From Bog-105 sp965277855 (GTDB taxonomy: Bacteria > Acidobacteriota > Terriglobia > Bryobacterales > Bryobacteraceae), in NCBI GenBank assembly GCA_965277855.1, contig OZ255847.1, positions 5,394,001 through 5,458,000 on the forward strand: a stretch of DNA of 64,000 nt, written 5' to 3'. The position numbers and the translations under genes were made by a program. The notes under the pieces are model-generated. The model had not been told where the DNA came from and searched no databases. It saw only the letters and a program-made list of their open reading frames with translations. Shown here piece after piece: positions 19,165 through 28,965 of this stretch. Every line of letters starts with the position of its first letter. Position 1 is the first letter of the stretch.

Positions 19165-19725
19165 ATGGCAAATCAATCGCCGCACCGGCGGCAGGTGTTG
19201 GAGATGTTAGCTAAGGCGGCAGCGGTCAGCCAGTTCGCCGGCTGCTGCCGCTGGACTTTTGCATTCGGTGCGGAGAAGTTGACGCCGGCAGCCGAGTACC
19301 GGCCGCAATTCTATACATCGGCCGAATACCAGACCATCGACGTCCTCACGGAATTGATCATCCCGGCCGATGAGAGTCCAGGAGCGCGCCAGGCGGGCGT
19401 CAGTGAGTTTATTGATTTGCTGGCGGCTCACGGCGAAGGGGAGTTAGACAAGCCAATGCGCAAGGGTCTGGCGGCGCTCGATGCTAAGTCGGAGGGCGGC
19501 CGCTTTGTAAAGCTGTCTCCGGAAAAGCAAACTGCCTTGCTAAGGACGATACAAAGCGATCCGTTTTTCCGATTGATGCGGCGCTACACGGTGATGGGAT
19601 TTTACACGAGCCGCGTGGGGCTGGAGGAGCTCGATTATCCGGGATTGAAGATGTACACGCAATCGCCCGAGTGCCCGCATACGAACGATCCGGAGCACCG
19701 GCACTTGTCGCCGACGAAACTCTAA
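19165..19725 (+). CDS. Gluconate 2-dehydrogenase subunit 3 family protein
   Basis: A 186-residue protein of the small-subunit family that accompanies membrane-linked GMC dehydrogenases. Family marks: YQTIDVLTELIIPADESPGARQAGVSEFID and a late FYTSRVGLEELDYPG. The N-terminus (HRRQVLEMLAKAAAVSQFAG) looks like a degenerate Tat signal. GGAG lies upstream of the ATG at 19165. Its stop is 1 nt before the GMC gene, so the two are co-translated and very likely form one complex. Confidence 0.85.
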   Translation: MANQSPHRRQVLEMLAKAAAVSQFAGCCRWTFAFGAEKLTPAAEYRPQFYTSAEYQTIDVLTELIIPADESPGARQAGVSEFIDLLAAHGEGELDKPMRKGLAALDAKSEGGRFVKLSPEKQTALLRTIQSDPFFRLMRRYTVMGFYTSRVGLEELDYPGLKMYTQSPECPHTNDPEHRHLSPTKL

Positions 19726-19726
19726 A

Positions 19727-21388
19727 ATGCCGAAACAGATTTACGACGTAATCGTGATTGGAACGGGTGCGGGCGGCGGCATGGCAATCCATAGCCTGTG
19801 CCAGGCCGGCGCAAAGGTCTGCGCACTCAACGCGAGCCGGCGTCTTTCTCCGCGGAAAGATTTTCGCAACCACAAACAGCCTTTCGACATGCCCTTTCGA
19901 GGATTCGGCGATCCACAGAAGCGCAAATCCTGGATCGGGTACATGGACAACGAATACACGGAAGGCATTTGGGAGCACGACATCGCCTTTACCACTGCTC
20001 CCGGGACGGAGTGGACCTGGCGGCGCTGTTTCGCGGTAGGTGGCAAAACGAATTTCTGGGGGCGCTCGTCGGCGCGTTTTGGCGATATCGATTTCGGCGC
20101 GGCGAGTCGGGATGGCTACGACGTCGATTGGCCGGTGACGTACGCCGAAATCGCGCCCTATTACACCAGGGTGGAGCGAATGATCGGCGTTGCCAGCACA
20201 GTGCAGAATCGCGCGAGCAATCCGGATGGCGAGTATCTGCCGCCCATGAATTTTCGCTGCATCGATCGCATTCTGGAGTGCGGCGCCAGGAAAACGGGTA
20301 TTCCCTATCTGCCCGACCGGATCGCCCAGCTGACGGTGCCGCACGCCGGGCATCCGGCTTGTCACTACTGCGGGAACTGTACAGAAGGGTGCGACGTCGG
20401 AGCGTTCTTTTCGACACCCTGGTTCTTTCTGCCGGCCGCCGAGAAGAGCGGCAACCTGGAACTGCGGACCAACGCCCTTGCCAAAAACATACTCACGGAT
20501 GAGAACGGCCGGGCAGCGGGCGTTGCCTATGTAGATCGCAATACAGGACATGAGATCGAGGTGTACGGAAAGACGGTAATCGTGGCGGCCTCCTGTGTGG
20601 AATCGGCGCGCATTCTCTTGAACTCGAAGTCGCGGCACTGGCCCGATGGCATCGCCAATTCCAGTGGCCAGGCCGGCCGGAACTTATGCGATCACCTCTA
20701 TGGCACGACCGCGCGCGGATACCTGCCGCAGTTGCGCGGACAGCCGAGTTTTGCGGACAATGTCTCGTCAAGCACGGTCGCGTGGCTACCGCGCTGGCAG
20801 AATTTACAGAATGCGCGCGAAGAGAAATTCATTCGCGGATATTCGGTGTATCCGGCGGGCGGCTGCGACGAGTTTCCGGCTTATTTCGACGATATAGAGG
20901 GGTTCGGGCGGGAGTTCAAGCGCGAAATCAAACGCCGCTATCCTACTCCGGTCAGTTTCTATATTCAGGCGCCTACTCAAAGGAGCGATAAGAACTACGT
21001 CGATATCGATCCAGCGGTAAAAGACAAATACGGGATTCCCGCGGCCCGGCTGCATTTCGAGTGGGATCACAATACGCTGCTGATGTGGGAGCACGGTAAA
21101 CAGGAGTGCAAACGATTGCTGCGGGCCAGCGGTGGTGAGTATCTCGGTCCGGCGGAGGCGCCGGATATGCCGGGTACCAGTTTGCACGAGACGGGCACTC
21201 TCCGCATGGGAAATGATGCCAGACGGTTTGTGACGAACCGGTTCGGGCAGACCCATGATGTGCCGAACTTATACATTTGCGATGCGAGCGTCTTTCCGAA
21301 CTGTACGGATAAGACAACCACGATATCGATTCTGGCCTTTAGTCTGCGAACTTCGGAGTATCTGCTGGAGGAGTTACGGCGAGGCTGA
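19727..21388 (+). CDS. GMC-family FAD oxidoreductase
   Basis: A 553-residue GMC oxidoreductase, the probable catalytic partner of the preceding gene. The FAD dinucleotide fold is VIVIGTGAGGGMAIHSLCQAG; RRCFAVGGKTNFWGRSS is the GMC signature region; HETGTLRMG and the C-terminal NLYICDASVFPNCTDKTTT are conserved. A Cys cluster, CHYCGNCTEGCD, occurs as in gluconate/sorbitol-dehydrogenase-like members. It should oxidise a sugar, sugar acid or polyol and pass electrons to a cytochrome. A cytochrome gene lies nearby on the other strand. Confidence 0.9.
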   Translation: MPKQIYDVIVIGTGAGGGMAIHSLCQAGAKVCALNASRRLSPRKDFRNHKQPFDMPFRGFGDPQKRKSWIGYMDNEYTEGIWEHDIAFTTAPGTEWTWRRCFAVGGKTNFWGRSSARFGDIDFGAASRDGYDVDWPVTYAEIAPYYTRVERMIGVASTVQNRASNPDGEYLPPMNFRCIDRILECGARKTGIPYLPDRIAQLTVPHAGHPACHYCGNCTEGCDVGAFFSTPWFFLPAAEKSGNLELRTNALAKNILTDENGRAAGVAYVDRNTGHEIEVYGKTVIVAASCVESARILLNSKSRHWPDGIANSSGQAGRNLCDHLYGTTARGYLPQLRGQPSFADNVSSSTVAWLPRWQNLQNAREEKFIRGYSVYPAGGCDEFPAYFDDIEGFGREFKREIKRRYPTPVSFYIQAPTQRSDKNYVDIDPAVKDKYGIPAARLHFEWDHNTLLMWEHGKQECKRLLRASGGEYLGPAEAPDMPGTSLHETGTLRMGNDARRFVTNRFGQTHDVPNLYICDASVFPNCTDKTTTISILAFSLRTSEYLLEELRRG

Positions 21389-21585
21389 GGCTAGGGTGAC
21401 GGTCTAACATCTGAGTTACAGCTCCAGAGATTGGCGGGCAAAGATCCAGAGACTCGAGTCAATGACCGTGATCATCCAGGCTGCTGGCGTTCGGCGAAGT
21501 GCTCTTCCCGGATCTCATCTACAAATCCCTGTAAGTCTTGTTCGGTGTAATTCATGGGATTGCTGTTCCGGCCTGGTCCGCCTAC

Positions 21586-21912
21586 ATGATGCTCGTTCAG
21601 GCTCTCCGGCTGTATGTGGCGGATGGGGTAAAGGGTGGCGTGGGTTGGCTTTTCGCGCTGGCCGAAAACAGATGAGCGCAGCGATCGGCTGCATGCATGA
21701 CGATCCGGCGCATCGCTGGACGCTACAGGAACTGGCGGAACGTGCCGGCATGCCGCGATCGATCTTTGCTCTGAGCTTCAAAGAGACAGTTGGAGCGACA
21801 TCATCCGCCAACGTGTCAGGTACTCGATCGGTGCTGGCTATGAATCCGCAAGCGCCTTCGGAAAAGCTTTCAGAAGGGTCATGGGCTGTTCCCCACGGCA
21901 ATACAGCCGGGG
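21586..21912 (+). pseudogene. AraC-family regulator pseudogene
   Basis: Three frames together spell an AraC regulator C-terminus. The first reads MLVQALRLYVADGVK and GVGWLFALAEN. After a shift near 21665 a second reads QMSAAIGCMHDDPAHRWTLQ, ELAERAGMPRS and FALSFKETVGAT. After a second shift and a deletion of roughly 25-30 codons, a third reads YESASAFGKAFRRVMGCSP. The helix-turn-helix is therefore broken at several sites. The rest of 21389-22031 shows no intact gene. Confidence 0.8.
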
Positions 21913-22031
21913 CCACAACCCGAATTCTTCTTCAGATTGAGCAGAAGAAGCCGTCCGCCCCAATCGGCTCGAAGCTGTAGCAGTAAATTGATTTGCGCGG
22001 GTTAGGCGTCGGCGAATAGATCACTCGCTTC

Positions 22032-25000
22032 TCAAGCGGCCCGAACATCGTCTCCTGCGGCGAAGGCCTGTAGTGTGGCCAGCATTTCCTGCGGGCAGAT
22101 CGGCTTGGAAATGTAAGCATCCATCCCAACGGCCACGCAGGCATCCCGATCTTCTTTCATGGCGCTTGCGGTGACCGCGATGATGGGGATGTGCCGGTGT
22201 TCCGCTGCAGGGAGCGCCCGGATCTGCCGCGTAGCCTCAATGCCATCCATTTCCGGCATGTGAACGTCCATGAGAATGACGTCGAACTTGCTTTCCCTAT
22301 GCAGCCGGATAGCTTCGAGTCCGGTGCCGGCCGGAACGACACTATGCCCTTCTTTCTCCAGTAAACGCGTGGCCAATCGCCGGTTGATTACATTATCTTC
22401 CGCCAATAAGATGCGCAAAGCATTGTGACCCTTTGAAACAGCGGGAGTGGCCTGCACGTCGGGCAGAAAAGTGACAGGCGCGGCTTCTGAAAAGCAAGCT
22501 GTGAAGCTGAACGTGCTGCCTTCCCCAGGAACGCTTTCGAGTGAGAACGCACCACCCATCAGGGCAACAATCTTCGAACTGATCGAGAGGCCCAGACCGG
22601 TTCCTCCGAAGCGTCGCGTGGTGGAGGTATCTGCCTGTTCAAATTCGCGAAAAATCGCGGCGTGCTTTTCGGGCGGAATCCCGATACCGGTATCCTGCAC
22701 TGAGAACCGGCAGCGGAACTGGCCATGCTGCATTCCAAGATACTCGGCCGTCACGGTGATCGATCCTTGCTGTGTAAATTTAACGGCATTGCCAAGTAGG
22801 TTTAGAACAACCTGCCGCAGACGAAGGGAATCGCCGCGAATGCGCTTGGGTATCCGCGGATCGATCTCTAGAGACGTCTGGATATTTTTCTGGCTCGCGC
22901 GGCTTGTCATCAAAGTGAGGCAGTCGGTCAGACAATTCTCCAGCGCGAAATCGGCTGCATGAATTTCCATCTTGCCCGCTTCGATTTTCGACAGGTCCAA
23001 AAGGTCGTTCAGAAGCAGTAGCAGGGACTGGCCGGAACTGCGGATGGTCTCGAGATATTCCTGTTGAGACGGCGTTGGGCTGGCCGCAGCGGCCAGTTCC
23101 GCAGCCAGCAGGATTCCGTTCATAGGGGTGCGGATCTCGTGGCTCATGTTGGCGAGAAACTCGCTCTTGGCGCGGTTAGCTGATTCCGCCGCATCTTTGG
23201 TGGCTCGCAGCTCTGCTTCGGCCGCCAGCCTCTCGGTGATGTCCTGGTAAATGGCGAACGATCCGACCACGTGGTCCCCTATGACGATTGGGACCCCACG
23301 CACTTCCAGATCGACCGAGGTGCCGTCCCGCCTTTTGAGGCGGGCGAGGTCGAAAGTCGTTTGCAAGGGAGAATGAATCGCTTTCTTCAACTTCGACGTT
23401 GAACTCAGGAAAGGCGCCACTTCTCCCACGCGCCGCCCAACCAGAGCTTCCTCTTTGAGCAGGAAGATCTCCTCAAAGGAGCGGTTGCAGCTGATCACCC
23501 GCCGCTGCGCGTCCATGATAACAATGCCAAGAGGATTGTTAGTGACGAGCGCGTGCAGATGGGTGGTGCGTTCCTTCAGTGTCCGGACGGTCCGTTTGAG
23601 CTCGGTGATATCGATGACGGTTCCTTCAGCCACAAAACCCGTATCACTCTCATTCAGATTTCCGTTCAAACGAAGCCAGATCTCCTCTCCGTCTGCGCGC
23701 TGCAAGCTGATCTCGGAACTGATGATGTTGTTTTGCGCGGAAAGACGATCGCCAATGGCCTCCTTCAAAATGAACGCGTGTGGCGATTCCGGATCAAGCA
23801 GTTGCCGGCGTTCCGTGAATCCCAGAATACGAGCGCACGCTTCATTACAATCCGTAATGCGTCCATCCTGGTCCATCCGGTAGACTCCCGCCAGATTGCG
23901 CTCAAACAGCTGCCGGTATCTTTGTTCGAGTGACGTTTCGCTTTCGAGACGTTGCTGAATGATCCGCGTCTGTGCCCGGATCTTTCTGCGTAAAATAGCG
24001 AGCCAGGAAACAATAGCGGCGATCGTCAGGGCCATCATGCCGAAAAGCCACGCCGCATGTTGCAATGTCCACCACGGTGGCCGCGATACAACGAAAATAT
24101 CCTGGTGTGAACGCAGGAGCAAGCGAACCGTGGTTTCAGAGACTCCGTCGACTACTCCTGTAAGACGCAAAACCGTTCCGGACTGCAGGGCCGCCAGACG
24201 CGGCACCGAACTCGCGTCTTCCAGGCGAGCCTGAATGATGGTCTGTCCACTTTTCGCAAACAGGATCTGTTCATCAGGCGATACCAGGCGATCTACCAGT
24301 TGTGTGTCGACCTGTACCAGATCCCCAACCCGGTCTTCGTTCAAAAGCTCTTTTGCCGCGGTTTTTTCCGGCGCAGCTCGCTCGATGCCACCAAATTTTC
24401 GGAAGTGAGCCTGCTGCAGAATGGGGCCGAATTCCCCAACACTCGGGAACCCGACTGCCTCCACGTGCTGACCGATCGGCACACTTAGAGCTTGGTTTGA
24501 ATCGACCCGTATGCTGCCATCAGGCCCTTTCAGGTAGAGGAATCGACGAGAACTCTGGTAAGTGACAATACCCTCGATCCGGACCAGGTGCGAGGTGGCG
24601 CCGCCCACCGTAAAATGCAACGTACTCCCAACGGTCCGCAGCGGCGCGGCATACAGATCCGTTAATCCCGGTTCGAGAATTTCGAGCTGATTCAGGTAGG
24701 GTACGAACAGGTTCACACCCCGCAGCTGATTTTTGGCGTTGAAGCGGCTGCCGCACACTCCGCGCACCCGTACCTTCGCGTCCAGCAATCCAGCAGGGAT
24801 CGACGATCGAAAGCCGGGTATGTAGGCGATGACTGAGCCGCCATCCATGTTGATTTGCAACCGCAAATTGTCATTAACTTGGTCCACCGTGCGAACGATG
24901 CCATCGAGCTCAACCCACAGACTGTCTTCGCGCGTAGAGACTAATTCTCCAAATTCGGAATGGACCGGGACGGGGAACGGGGCCTTTCCGATGATTTGCC

Positions 25001-25418
25001 AGTGAGGCCGAATGATGTCTGGAGCGAAATCGGTTTGAGTCGTTACGCCGGTCAGATCGACCCGGTCACCTGGGACTGCCGTAAAACCCGGATCCGTGAC
25101 GGCAACCCAGTTCCCGCCGGTCGAATCCTGCACAAATACATTGTTAGTGGAATCGTCTTGGGTGCCGGAGTCCACTTGGGATACCTGGCCGACGATCGTG
25201 AACCGAGGCAGTTGAAAGAACGTAACCGTTCCCCGGATATGGACTGGGTAGCCCCGGTTGGCTTCGTTCCGCGAAAGGCTGCGGATTTGCCGGACGGTGG
25301 TGAGAGTGGGAAGTGCCGGGCTTGCGACGCAGTCAGGCGCGGAGGCGAATAGAAGAAGTAAGCCCGGCAACAGACAGGTTAGAGCCCTTCTCCTATTTTC
25401 GTCTCCCAGCAATGCCAC
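22032..25418 (-). CDS. Hybrid sensor histidine kinase/response regulator with PAS domains
   Basis: An 1128-residue membrane sensor. A signal or anchor (LLPGLLLLFASAPDCVA) is followed by a periplasmic region of about 430 residues with OB-like repeats (GYPVHIRGTVTFF, GDRVDLTGVTTQ, VRVRGVCGS). One membrane helix (LFGMMALTIAAIVSWLAIL) precedes two PAS domains. HisKA has H760 in FLANMSHEIRTPMNG. The ATPase domain has the N box NLLGNAVKFTQQ and G boxes DTGIGIPPE and GGTGLGLSI. The C-terminal receiver has D1051 in ILMDVHMPEMDG. No output domain is fused and no partner regulator is adjacent. Confidence 0.92.
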   Translation of the reverse strand: MALLGDENRRRALTCLLPGLLLLFASAPDCVASPALPTLTTVRQIRSLSRNEANRGYPVHIRGTVTFFQLPRFTIVGQVSQVDSGTQDDSTNNVFVQDSTGGNWVAVTDPGFTAVPGDRVDLTGVTTQTDFAPDIIRPHWQIIGKAPFPVPVHSEFGELVSTREDSLWVELDGIVRTVDQVNDNLRLQINMDGGSVIAYIPGFRSSIPAGLLDAKVRVRGVCGSRFNAKNQLRGVNLFVPYLNQLEILEPGLTDLYAAPLRTVGSTLHFTVGGATSHLVRIEGIVTYQSSRRFLYLKGPDGSIRVDSNQALSVPIGQHVEAVGFPSVGEFGPILQQAHFRKFGGIERAAPEKTAAKELLNEDRVGDLVQVDTQLVDRLVSPDEQILFAKSGQTIIQARLEDASSVPRLAALQSGTVLRLTGVVDGVSETTVRLLLRSHQDIFVVSRPPWWTLQHAAWLFGMMALTIAAIVSWLAILRRKIRAQTRIIQQRLESETSLEQRYRQLFERNLAGVYRMDQDGRITDCNEACARILGFTERRQLLDPESPHAFILKEAIGDRLSAQNNIISSEISLQRADGEEIWLRLNGNLNESDTGFVAEGTVIDITELKRTVRTLKERTTHLHALVTNNPLGIVIMDAQRRVISCNRSFEEIFLLKEEALVGRRVGEVAPFLSSTSKLKKAIHSPLQTTFDLARLKRRDGTSVDLEVRGVPIVIGDHVVGSFAIYQDITERLAAEAELRATKDAAESANRAKSEFLANMSHEIRTPMNGILLAAELAAAASPTPSQQEYLETIRSSGQSLLLLLNDLLDLSKIEAGKMEIHAADFALENCLTDCLTLMTSRASQKNIQTSLEIDPRIPKRIRGDSLRLRQVVLNLLGNAVKFTQQGSITVTAEYLGMQHGQFRCRFSVQDTGIGIPPEKHAAIFREFEQADTSTTRRFGGTGLGLSISSKIVALMGGAFSLESVPGEGSTFSFTACFSEAAPVTFLPDVQATPAVSKGHNALRILLAEDNVINRRLATRLLEKEGHSVVPAGTGLEAIRLHRESKFDVILMDVHMPEMDGIEATRQIRALPAAEHRHIPIIAVTASAMKEDRDACVAVGMDAYISKPICPQEMLATLQAFAAGDDVRAA

Positions 25419-25530
25419 CGTTCTTAAGTCCTAGCTTCGCTGCTGAACAGCGACGTTGATATAGATACTTAGAGATCGGCGACCTCGCAGAGAAACTTTA
25501 CGAAGTAATAAGAAAAGAGCGGCGTGTGCG

Positions 25531-25863
25531 CTATGGGGTGCAAAAACGAACCCAATCGATGTGAATGACTCGCCAAAGCCCCCGGACCCTTCTGAGGACA
25601 ACCAGCGATTCCTGACCCGGCGTCAGAAGTGTCGGCTGAAAAGCGCACACGCGGATGACAGCCTCGGCCGGCGTTATCGGCTCGACCGACTCGAACCGGT
25701 AAACTGGCTTCGTTTTTTCATCCCAGACAGGAGCAGCTTCTGAAGCTAACGAGCTGTCGTACAAATCGAGTGCAGCCCGGATCTCGCGCCGGCTCGGTGT
25801 TTGTCCAGCGCACACACCTGCCAGGCCAAAGAGCATAAGGATCCCAAACGTGGTTCTCGTCAC
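25531..25863 (-). CDS. Small secreted hypothetical protein
   Basis: A 110-residue protein with a signal peptide (TFGILMLFGLAGVCAG). The mature part begins with SRREIRAALDLYDSSLASE and ends LWRVIHIDWVRF, reminiscent of SnoaL/DUF4440-like small domains, but the match is weak. It lies between the histidine kinase and the BON lipoprotein on the same strand. Function unknown. Confidence 0.6.
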   Translation of the reverse strand: MTRTTFGILMLFGLAGVCAGQTPSRREIRAALDLYDSSLASEAAPVWDEKTKPVYRFESVEPITPAEAVIRVCAFQPTLLTPGQESLVVLRRVRGLWRVIHIDWVRFCTP

Positions 25864-25914
25864 ACTTATTTAAACGAGGAGATCGAAAGCCGGTTAGCTC
25901 TCAAGCAAGGCAAT

Positions 25915-26865
25915 TTAGCGAATCGTCAAAGGCTCCGCCAGCCGGAACGTCAAAACCGATTCAGACGGAATTTTCACTTGTGAGCCGTGGGTAAACAATT
26001 GGTATCCCAACCCGGCGCCGCCGCCGGCGCCCGCACCGATGGCCGCGCCTTTGCCGCCGCCCGCCAAACCACCAATCAACGCACCCGCGGCAGCGCCAAT
26101 ACCTGACCGGACGGCCGTCTGCTTGCCTTTGCCCTTACCGGATTGATCGTATACGTCGCTCGAGACATCGTAGGCTCTCCCTTTGACGGAGATGCTAGTG
26201 ACCCGTACTTGCAACTCGTTATTGCCGCGGATTCTTCCCGCGCTGCTGGCATTACTCAGCAGAACGGTGACCGGGGCGCCCGAAGGCACTATCACGCGGT
26301 TGCCATGAACGAGCGGAGCATCGAGCGCGCCGTTAAAAGTCTGGCCCACGGAATTTTTCTTCGAGTCGATTGCGTCGGTCATCCGAACCTGCAATCTTTC
26401 TCCTGCGGGCACGGTAAGCGCAACCGGTTCCCTGCGCCGGGGCTTGGGCGCTTCCGCCACAGCCGATGAATCAGCTGGAGCAGGCGTTGGGCTGGCTTCG
26501 GGAGCAGGCATCGGAGCAGGTGTCGGTACGGCCGCAGGAGGCGGTGCCGCGGCTGTCTGCGCGGGTGCGGCGGCGGCATTGACCTTAATTTGGTCATTTA
26601 CGCTGGCTATCCCAGGAGTCGCATTCGCCACCTTCATGGCTTCAAGTTCGACATCCGACGTGGGAACATCCCCACTTAACGTGGCAACTCCGCCTTTTAC
26701 GTCCACTTTCACATTGGCGGCTTTGGTGGCATCGTCCGCGTTTAACTTCGATTGAATCGCAGCAAGTAGGTTCTGATCGCTCGTGCCAGCAGACTTATTC
26801 GTACAACTCGCCGCGAATAAACCCGCTGAGAGAATGACCGCTAAAGTAACTCGTTTTCGGTACAT
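25915..26865 (-). CDS. BON-domain envelope protein with glycine-zipper tail
   Basis: A 316-residue probable lipoprotein. The signal VILSAGLFAASC ends in a Cys that could be lipidated, though the lipobox has Ala at -3. Residues about 35-95 form a BON domain (IQSKLNADDATKAANVKVDV, GVATLSGDVPT). A Pro/Ala-rich linker follows, then a beta-rich domain, then a glycine-zipper stretch (GAAAGALIGGLAGGGKGAAI) that can insert in membranes. BON proteins bind phospholipids and protect the envelope. The start at 26865 is chosen because the signal begins there. Divergent from lepB. Confidence 0.8.
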   Translation of the reverse strand: MYRKRVTLAVILSAGLFAASCTNKSAGTSDQNLLAAIQSKLNADDATKAANVKVDVKGGVATLSGDVPTSDVELEAMKVANATPGIASVNDQIKVNAAAAPAQTAAAPPPAAVPTPAPMPAPEASPTPAPADSSAVAEAPKPRRREPVALTVPAGERLQVRMTDAIDSKKNSVGQTFNGALDAPLVHGNRVIVPSGAPVTVLLSNASSAGRIRGNNELQVRVTSISVKGRAYDVSSDVYDQSGKGKGKQTAVRSGIGAAAGALIGGLAGGGKGAAIGAGAGGGAGLGYQLFTHGSQVKIPSESVLTFRLAEPLTIR

Positions 26866-26987
26866 AGATTCACCGTTTTGGGCAGATTGGGATCTCGAAG
26901 CAAGCGCCGGCGTAGTTGGCAAGAAGCTCATTCCGGGTCCGACAGATACAATACCAGTTTAAGACTTCACAATGAGAACAGGACGGA

Positions 26988-27839
26988 ATGGCAGATAAAT
27001 CGGCTACGGCGCCCACGCTTAAACCTCCTCCGGTAGGAGCAGAACTTGAGGCGTCGCCGCGCAACAGCATCGCCGAGTGGGCCGTCACCATCCTTTTACT
27101 GCTGTTCGGCACCACCACTCTGGTGCAGGCGTTCGTGATCCCGACCGGCTCCATGGAAGATACACTGCTGATCGGCGATCACCTGCTGGTCGATAAGCTT
27201 GCCTATGCGCCGCCCGGAACCATCAGTCAGTATGTTTTGCCCTACGAGCAGCCCAAGCATGGTGACATCATTGTCTTCCGCTATCCAGTCGACATCAATC
27301 AGACCTTCGTCAAGCGAGTAATCGGTGTTCCCGGCGACCATCTCAAAATGGTGAATCGCAACATCATCCGCAATGGCGTGCCGCTGAACGAGCCATACAC
27401 CTATCACAAGTTCCCCTATGACGCGAATCGAGACAATTTCCCGGGCGAAGCCTCCATGTTCGCCGAGGGCTTGCAAGCGCAATACCAGCGCGACATGCTG
27501 GCGCATCATGTAGTGAACGGCGAGATCGTCGTTCCACCGAATTCGTATTTCGCCATGGGAGACAACCGCGACAATTCTCTAGACAGCCGCTACTGGGGCT
27601 TTGTGCCGCGTGACAACATTATCGGCAAGCCACTGATGATTTACTGGTCGTACCGCGCTTCGACCGAGGATCTGGCGGGTACCTCAATAGACTCGCTCTT
27701 TAGCCACATGACCGATCTTGCCGAGCACTTCTTTTCGCGCACGCGCTGGACACGAACCTTCCGCGTCATCCGGGGCTATCCCGACGCGCAACTGCCCAAC
27801 CACCCTTTACCGCTCAATCCAGGAAATCCTGAGCCTTAA
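26988..27839 (+). CDS. lepB: Signal peptidase I
   Basis: A 283-residue inner-membrane serine peptidase that removes signal peptides from exported proteins. A membrane helix (WAVTILLLLFGTTTLVQAFV) precedes the catalytic Ser55 (IPTGSMEDTLLIGD). The general-base Lys109 lies in FVKRVIGVPGD, and the third conserved box is FAMGDNRDNSLDSR. All Lep family boxes are present. The start at 26988 gives a short cytoplasmic N-terminus. manC follows 49 nt downstream on the same strand. Confidence 0.93.
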   Translation: MADKSATAPTLKPPPVGAELEASPRNSIAEWAVTILLLLFGTTTLVQAFVIPTGSMEDTLLIGDHLLVDKLAYAPPGTISQYVLPYEQPKHGDIIVFRYPVDINQTFVKRVIGVPGDHLKMVNRNIIRNGVPLNEPYTYHKFPYDANRDNFPGEASMFAEGLQAQYQRDMLAHHVVNGEIVVPPNSYFAMGDNRDNSLDSRYWGFVPRDNIIGKPLMIYWSYRASTEDLAGTSIDSLFSHMTDLAEHFFSRTRWTRTFRVIRGYPDAQLPNHPLPLNPGNPEP

Positions 27840-27888
27840 TCCGGTAAAAAGAACGAAACATTTCGGTTTTGCCTAAACTAAGAAGCTA

Positions 27889-28962
27889 ATGGCGAATCAT
27901 CGGTACGGCCTGATCATGGCTGGCGGACGCGGCACGCGCTTCTGGCCGCGCAGCCGGAAGCGAAACGCAAAACAGGTTCTGCGCTTCTTCGGCGAGCGCA
28001 GTTTGATCCAGCAGACGGTGGACCGGCTGAAGCCGTTGATCCCGCCGGAAAATATCTGGGTCATCACGAACGACCTCTTACAGCCCGAGATTCGCAGCCA
28101 GCTTCCCGAAGTGCCCAAACGGCAGATCATCGCCGAACCGGCACAGCGGAATACCGCGCCCTGCATTGCGCTGGCCGCTCAGATCCTACAGAGCGTCGAC
28201 CCGGAAGCAGTGCTGGGAGTTTTTCCCGCGGATCATCTCATTTTGAAAGAATCCCGTTTCCGCGGCTTCGTGCGAGCGGGCTTTCGTGCCGCCGAGGCCA
28301 ACAAAGTCGTCGTTTTCGGCATCCAGCCCAGATGGGCGGAAACCGGCTATGGCTACATCGAGTTCCCCAAGAACGTGAAACCAGGGGCGCCGGAAAGTGT
28401 CGCCGTTGCTAGCTTTCGCGAGAAGCCCGACGCGAAGACCGCCAAAAAATTCGTGGAACGGGGCAACTTCTTCTGGAATGCCGGCATGTTCTTCTGGCCA
28501 GCCGCTACCGTGCTCGGTCTCATGCGCGAGCATCAGCCAAAGACCGCCACCCTGCTCGCATCGCTGCCCGCCTTTAACAGCAAATCCTTCAGCAGTAAAT
28601 TGGCGGAAACCTATCCGCTTTGCGACAACATTTCGATCGATTACGCGATCATCGAGAAGGCACAGCAGGTAACCGGCATCGCTCTCGACGATATCGGCTG
28701 GAACGATGTAGGCAGTTGGGAAGCAGTCTACAACCTGGCCGACAAAGACACCAATGCCAACTCGAGCCGCGGTGAGTTGATTGTGGAGAACAGCCATGGC
28801 AACTATGTGGACGCGAGTAAAACTGTGGCGCTTGTAGGAGTGGACAACTTGGTGGTGGTCGATACGCCGGATGCTCTCCTGGTGGCCCATAGAAGCCAGG
28901 CCCAGGATGTCAGCAAAATAGTCAAAACGCTCGACGGTCTCGAGCGCGAAACACTGCTGTAA
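27889..28962 (+). CDS. manC: Mannose-1-phosphate guanylyltransferase
   Basis: A 357-residue nucleotidyltransferase that makes GDP-mannose from GTP and mannose-1-phosphate for surface polysaccharides. The N-terminal signature is GLIMAGGRGTRFWPRSR with the KQ that follows; FPADHLI, GYGYIE and the EKP segment (FREKPDAKTAKKF) complete the sugar-nucleotide site. It is the monofunctional length, without the C-terminal isomerase domain of longer ManC/AlgA enzymes. The ATG at 27889 sits after AAGAAGC. Convergent with the porin gene. Confidence 0.9.
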   Translation: MANHRYGLIMAGGRGTRFWPRSRKRNAKQVLRFFGERSLIQQTVDRLKPLIPPENIWVITNDLLQPEIRSQLPEVPKRQIIAEPAQRNTAPCIALAAQILQSVDPEAVLGVFPADHLILKESRFRGFVRAGFRAAEANKVVVFGIQPRWAETGYGYIEFPKNVKPGAPESVAVASFREKPDAKTAKKFVERGNFFWNAGMFFWPAATVLGLMREHQPKTATLLASLPAFNSKSFSSKLAETYPLCDNISIDYAIIEKAQQVTGIALDDIGWNDVGSWEAVYNLADKDTNANSSRGELIVENSHGNYVDASKTVALVGVDNLVVVDTPDALLVAHRSQAQDVSKIVKTLDGLERETLL

Positions 28963-28965
28963 TCG

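Noticed and set aside
21476..21557. Minus-strand 27-codon peptide starting MNYTEQDLQGFVDEI
   Set aside because: It resembles a gene start but stops at once and matches nothing I can name; at most a fragment.
21462..21980. A single 172-codon open frame as an intact gene
   Set aside because: Only its middle matches AraC; its ends are out-of-frame readings of the same broken gene.
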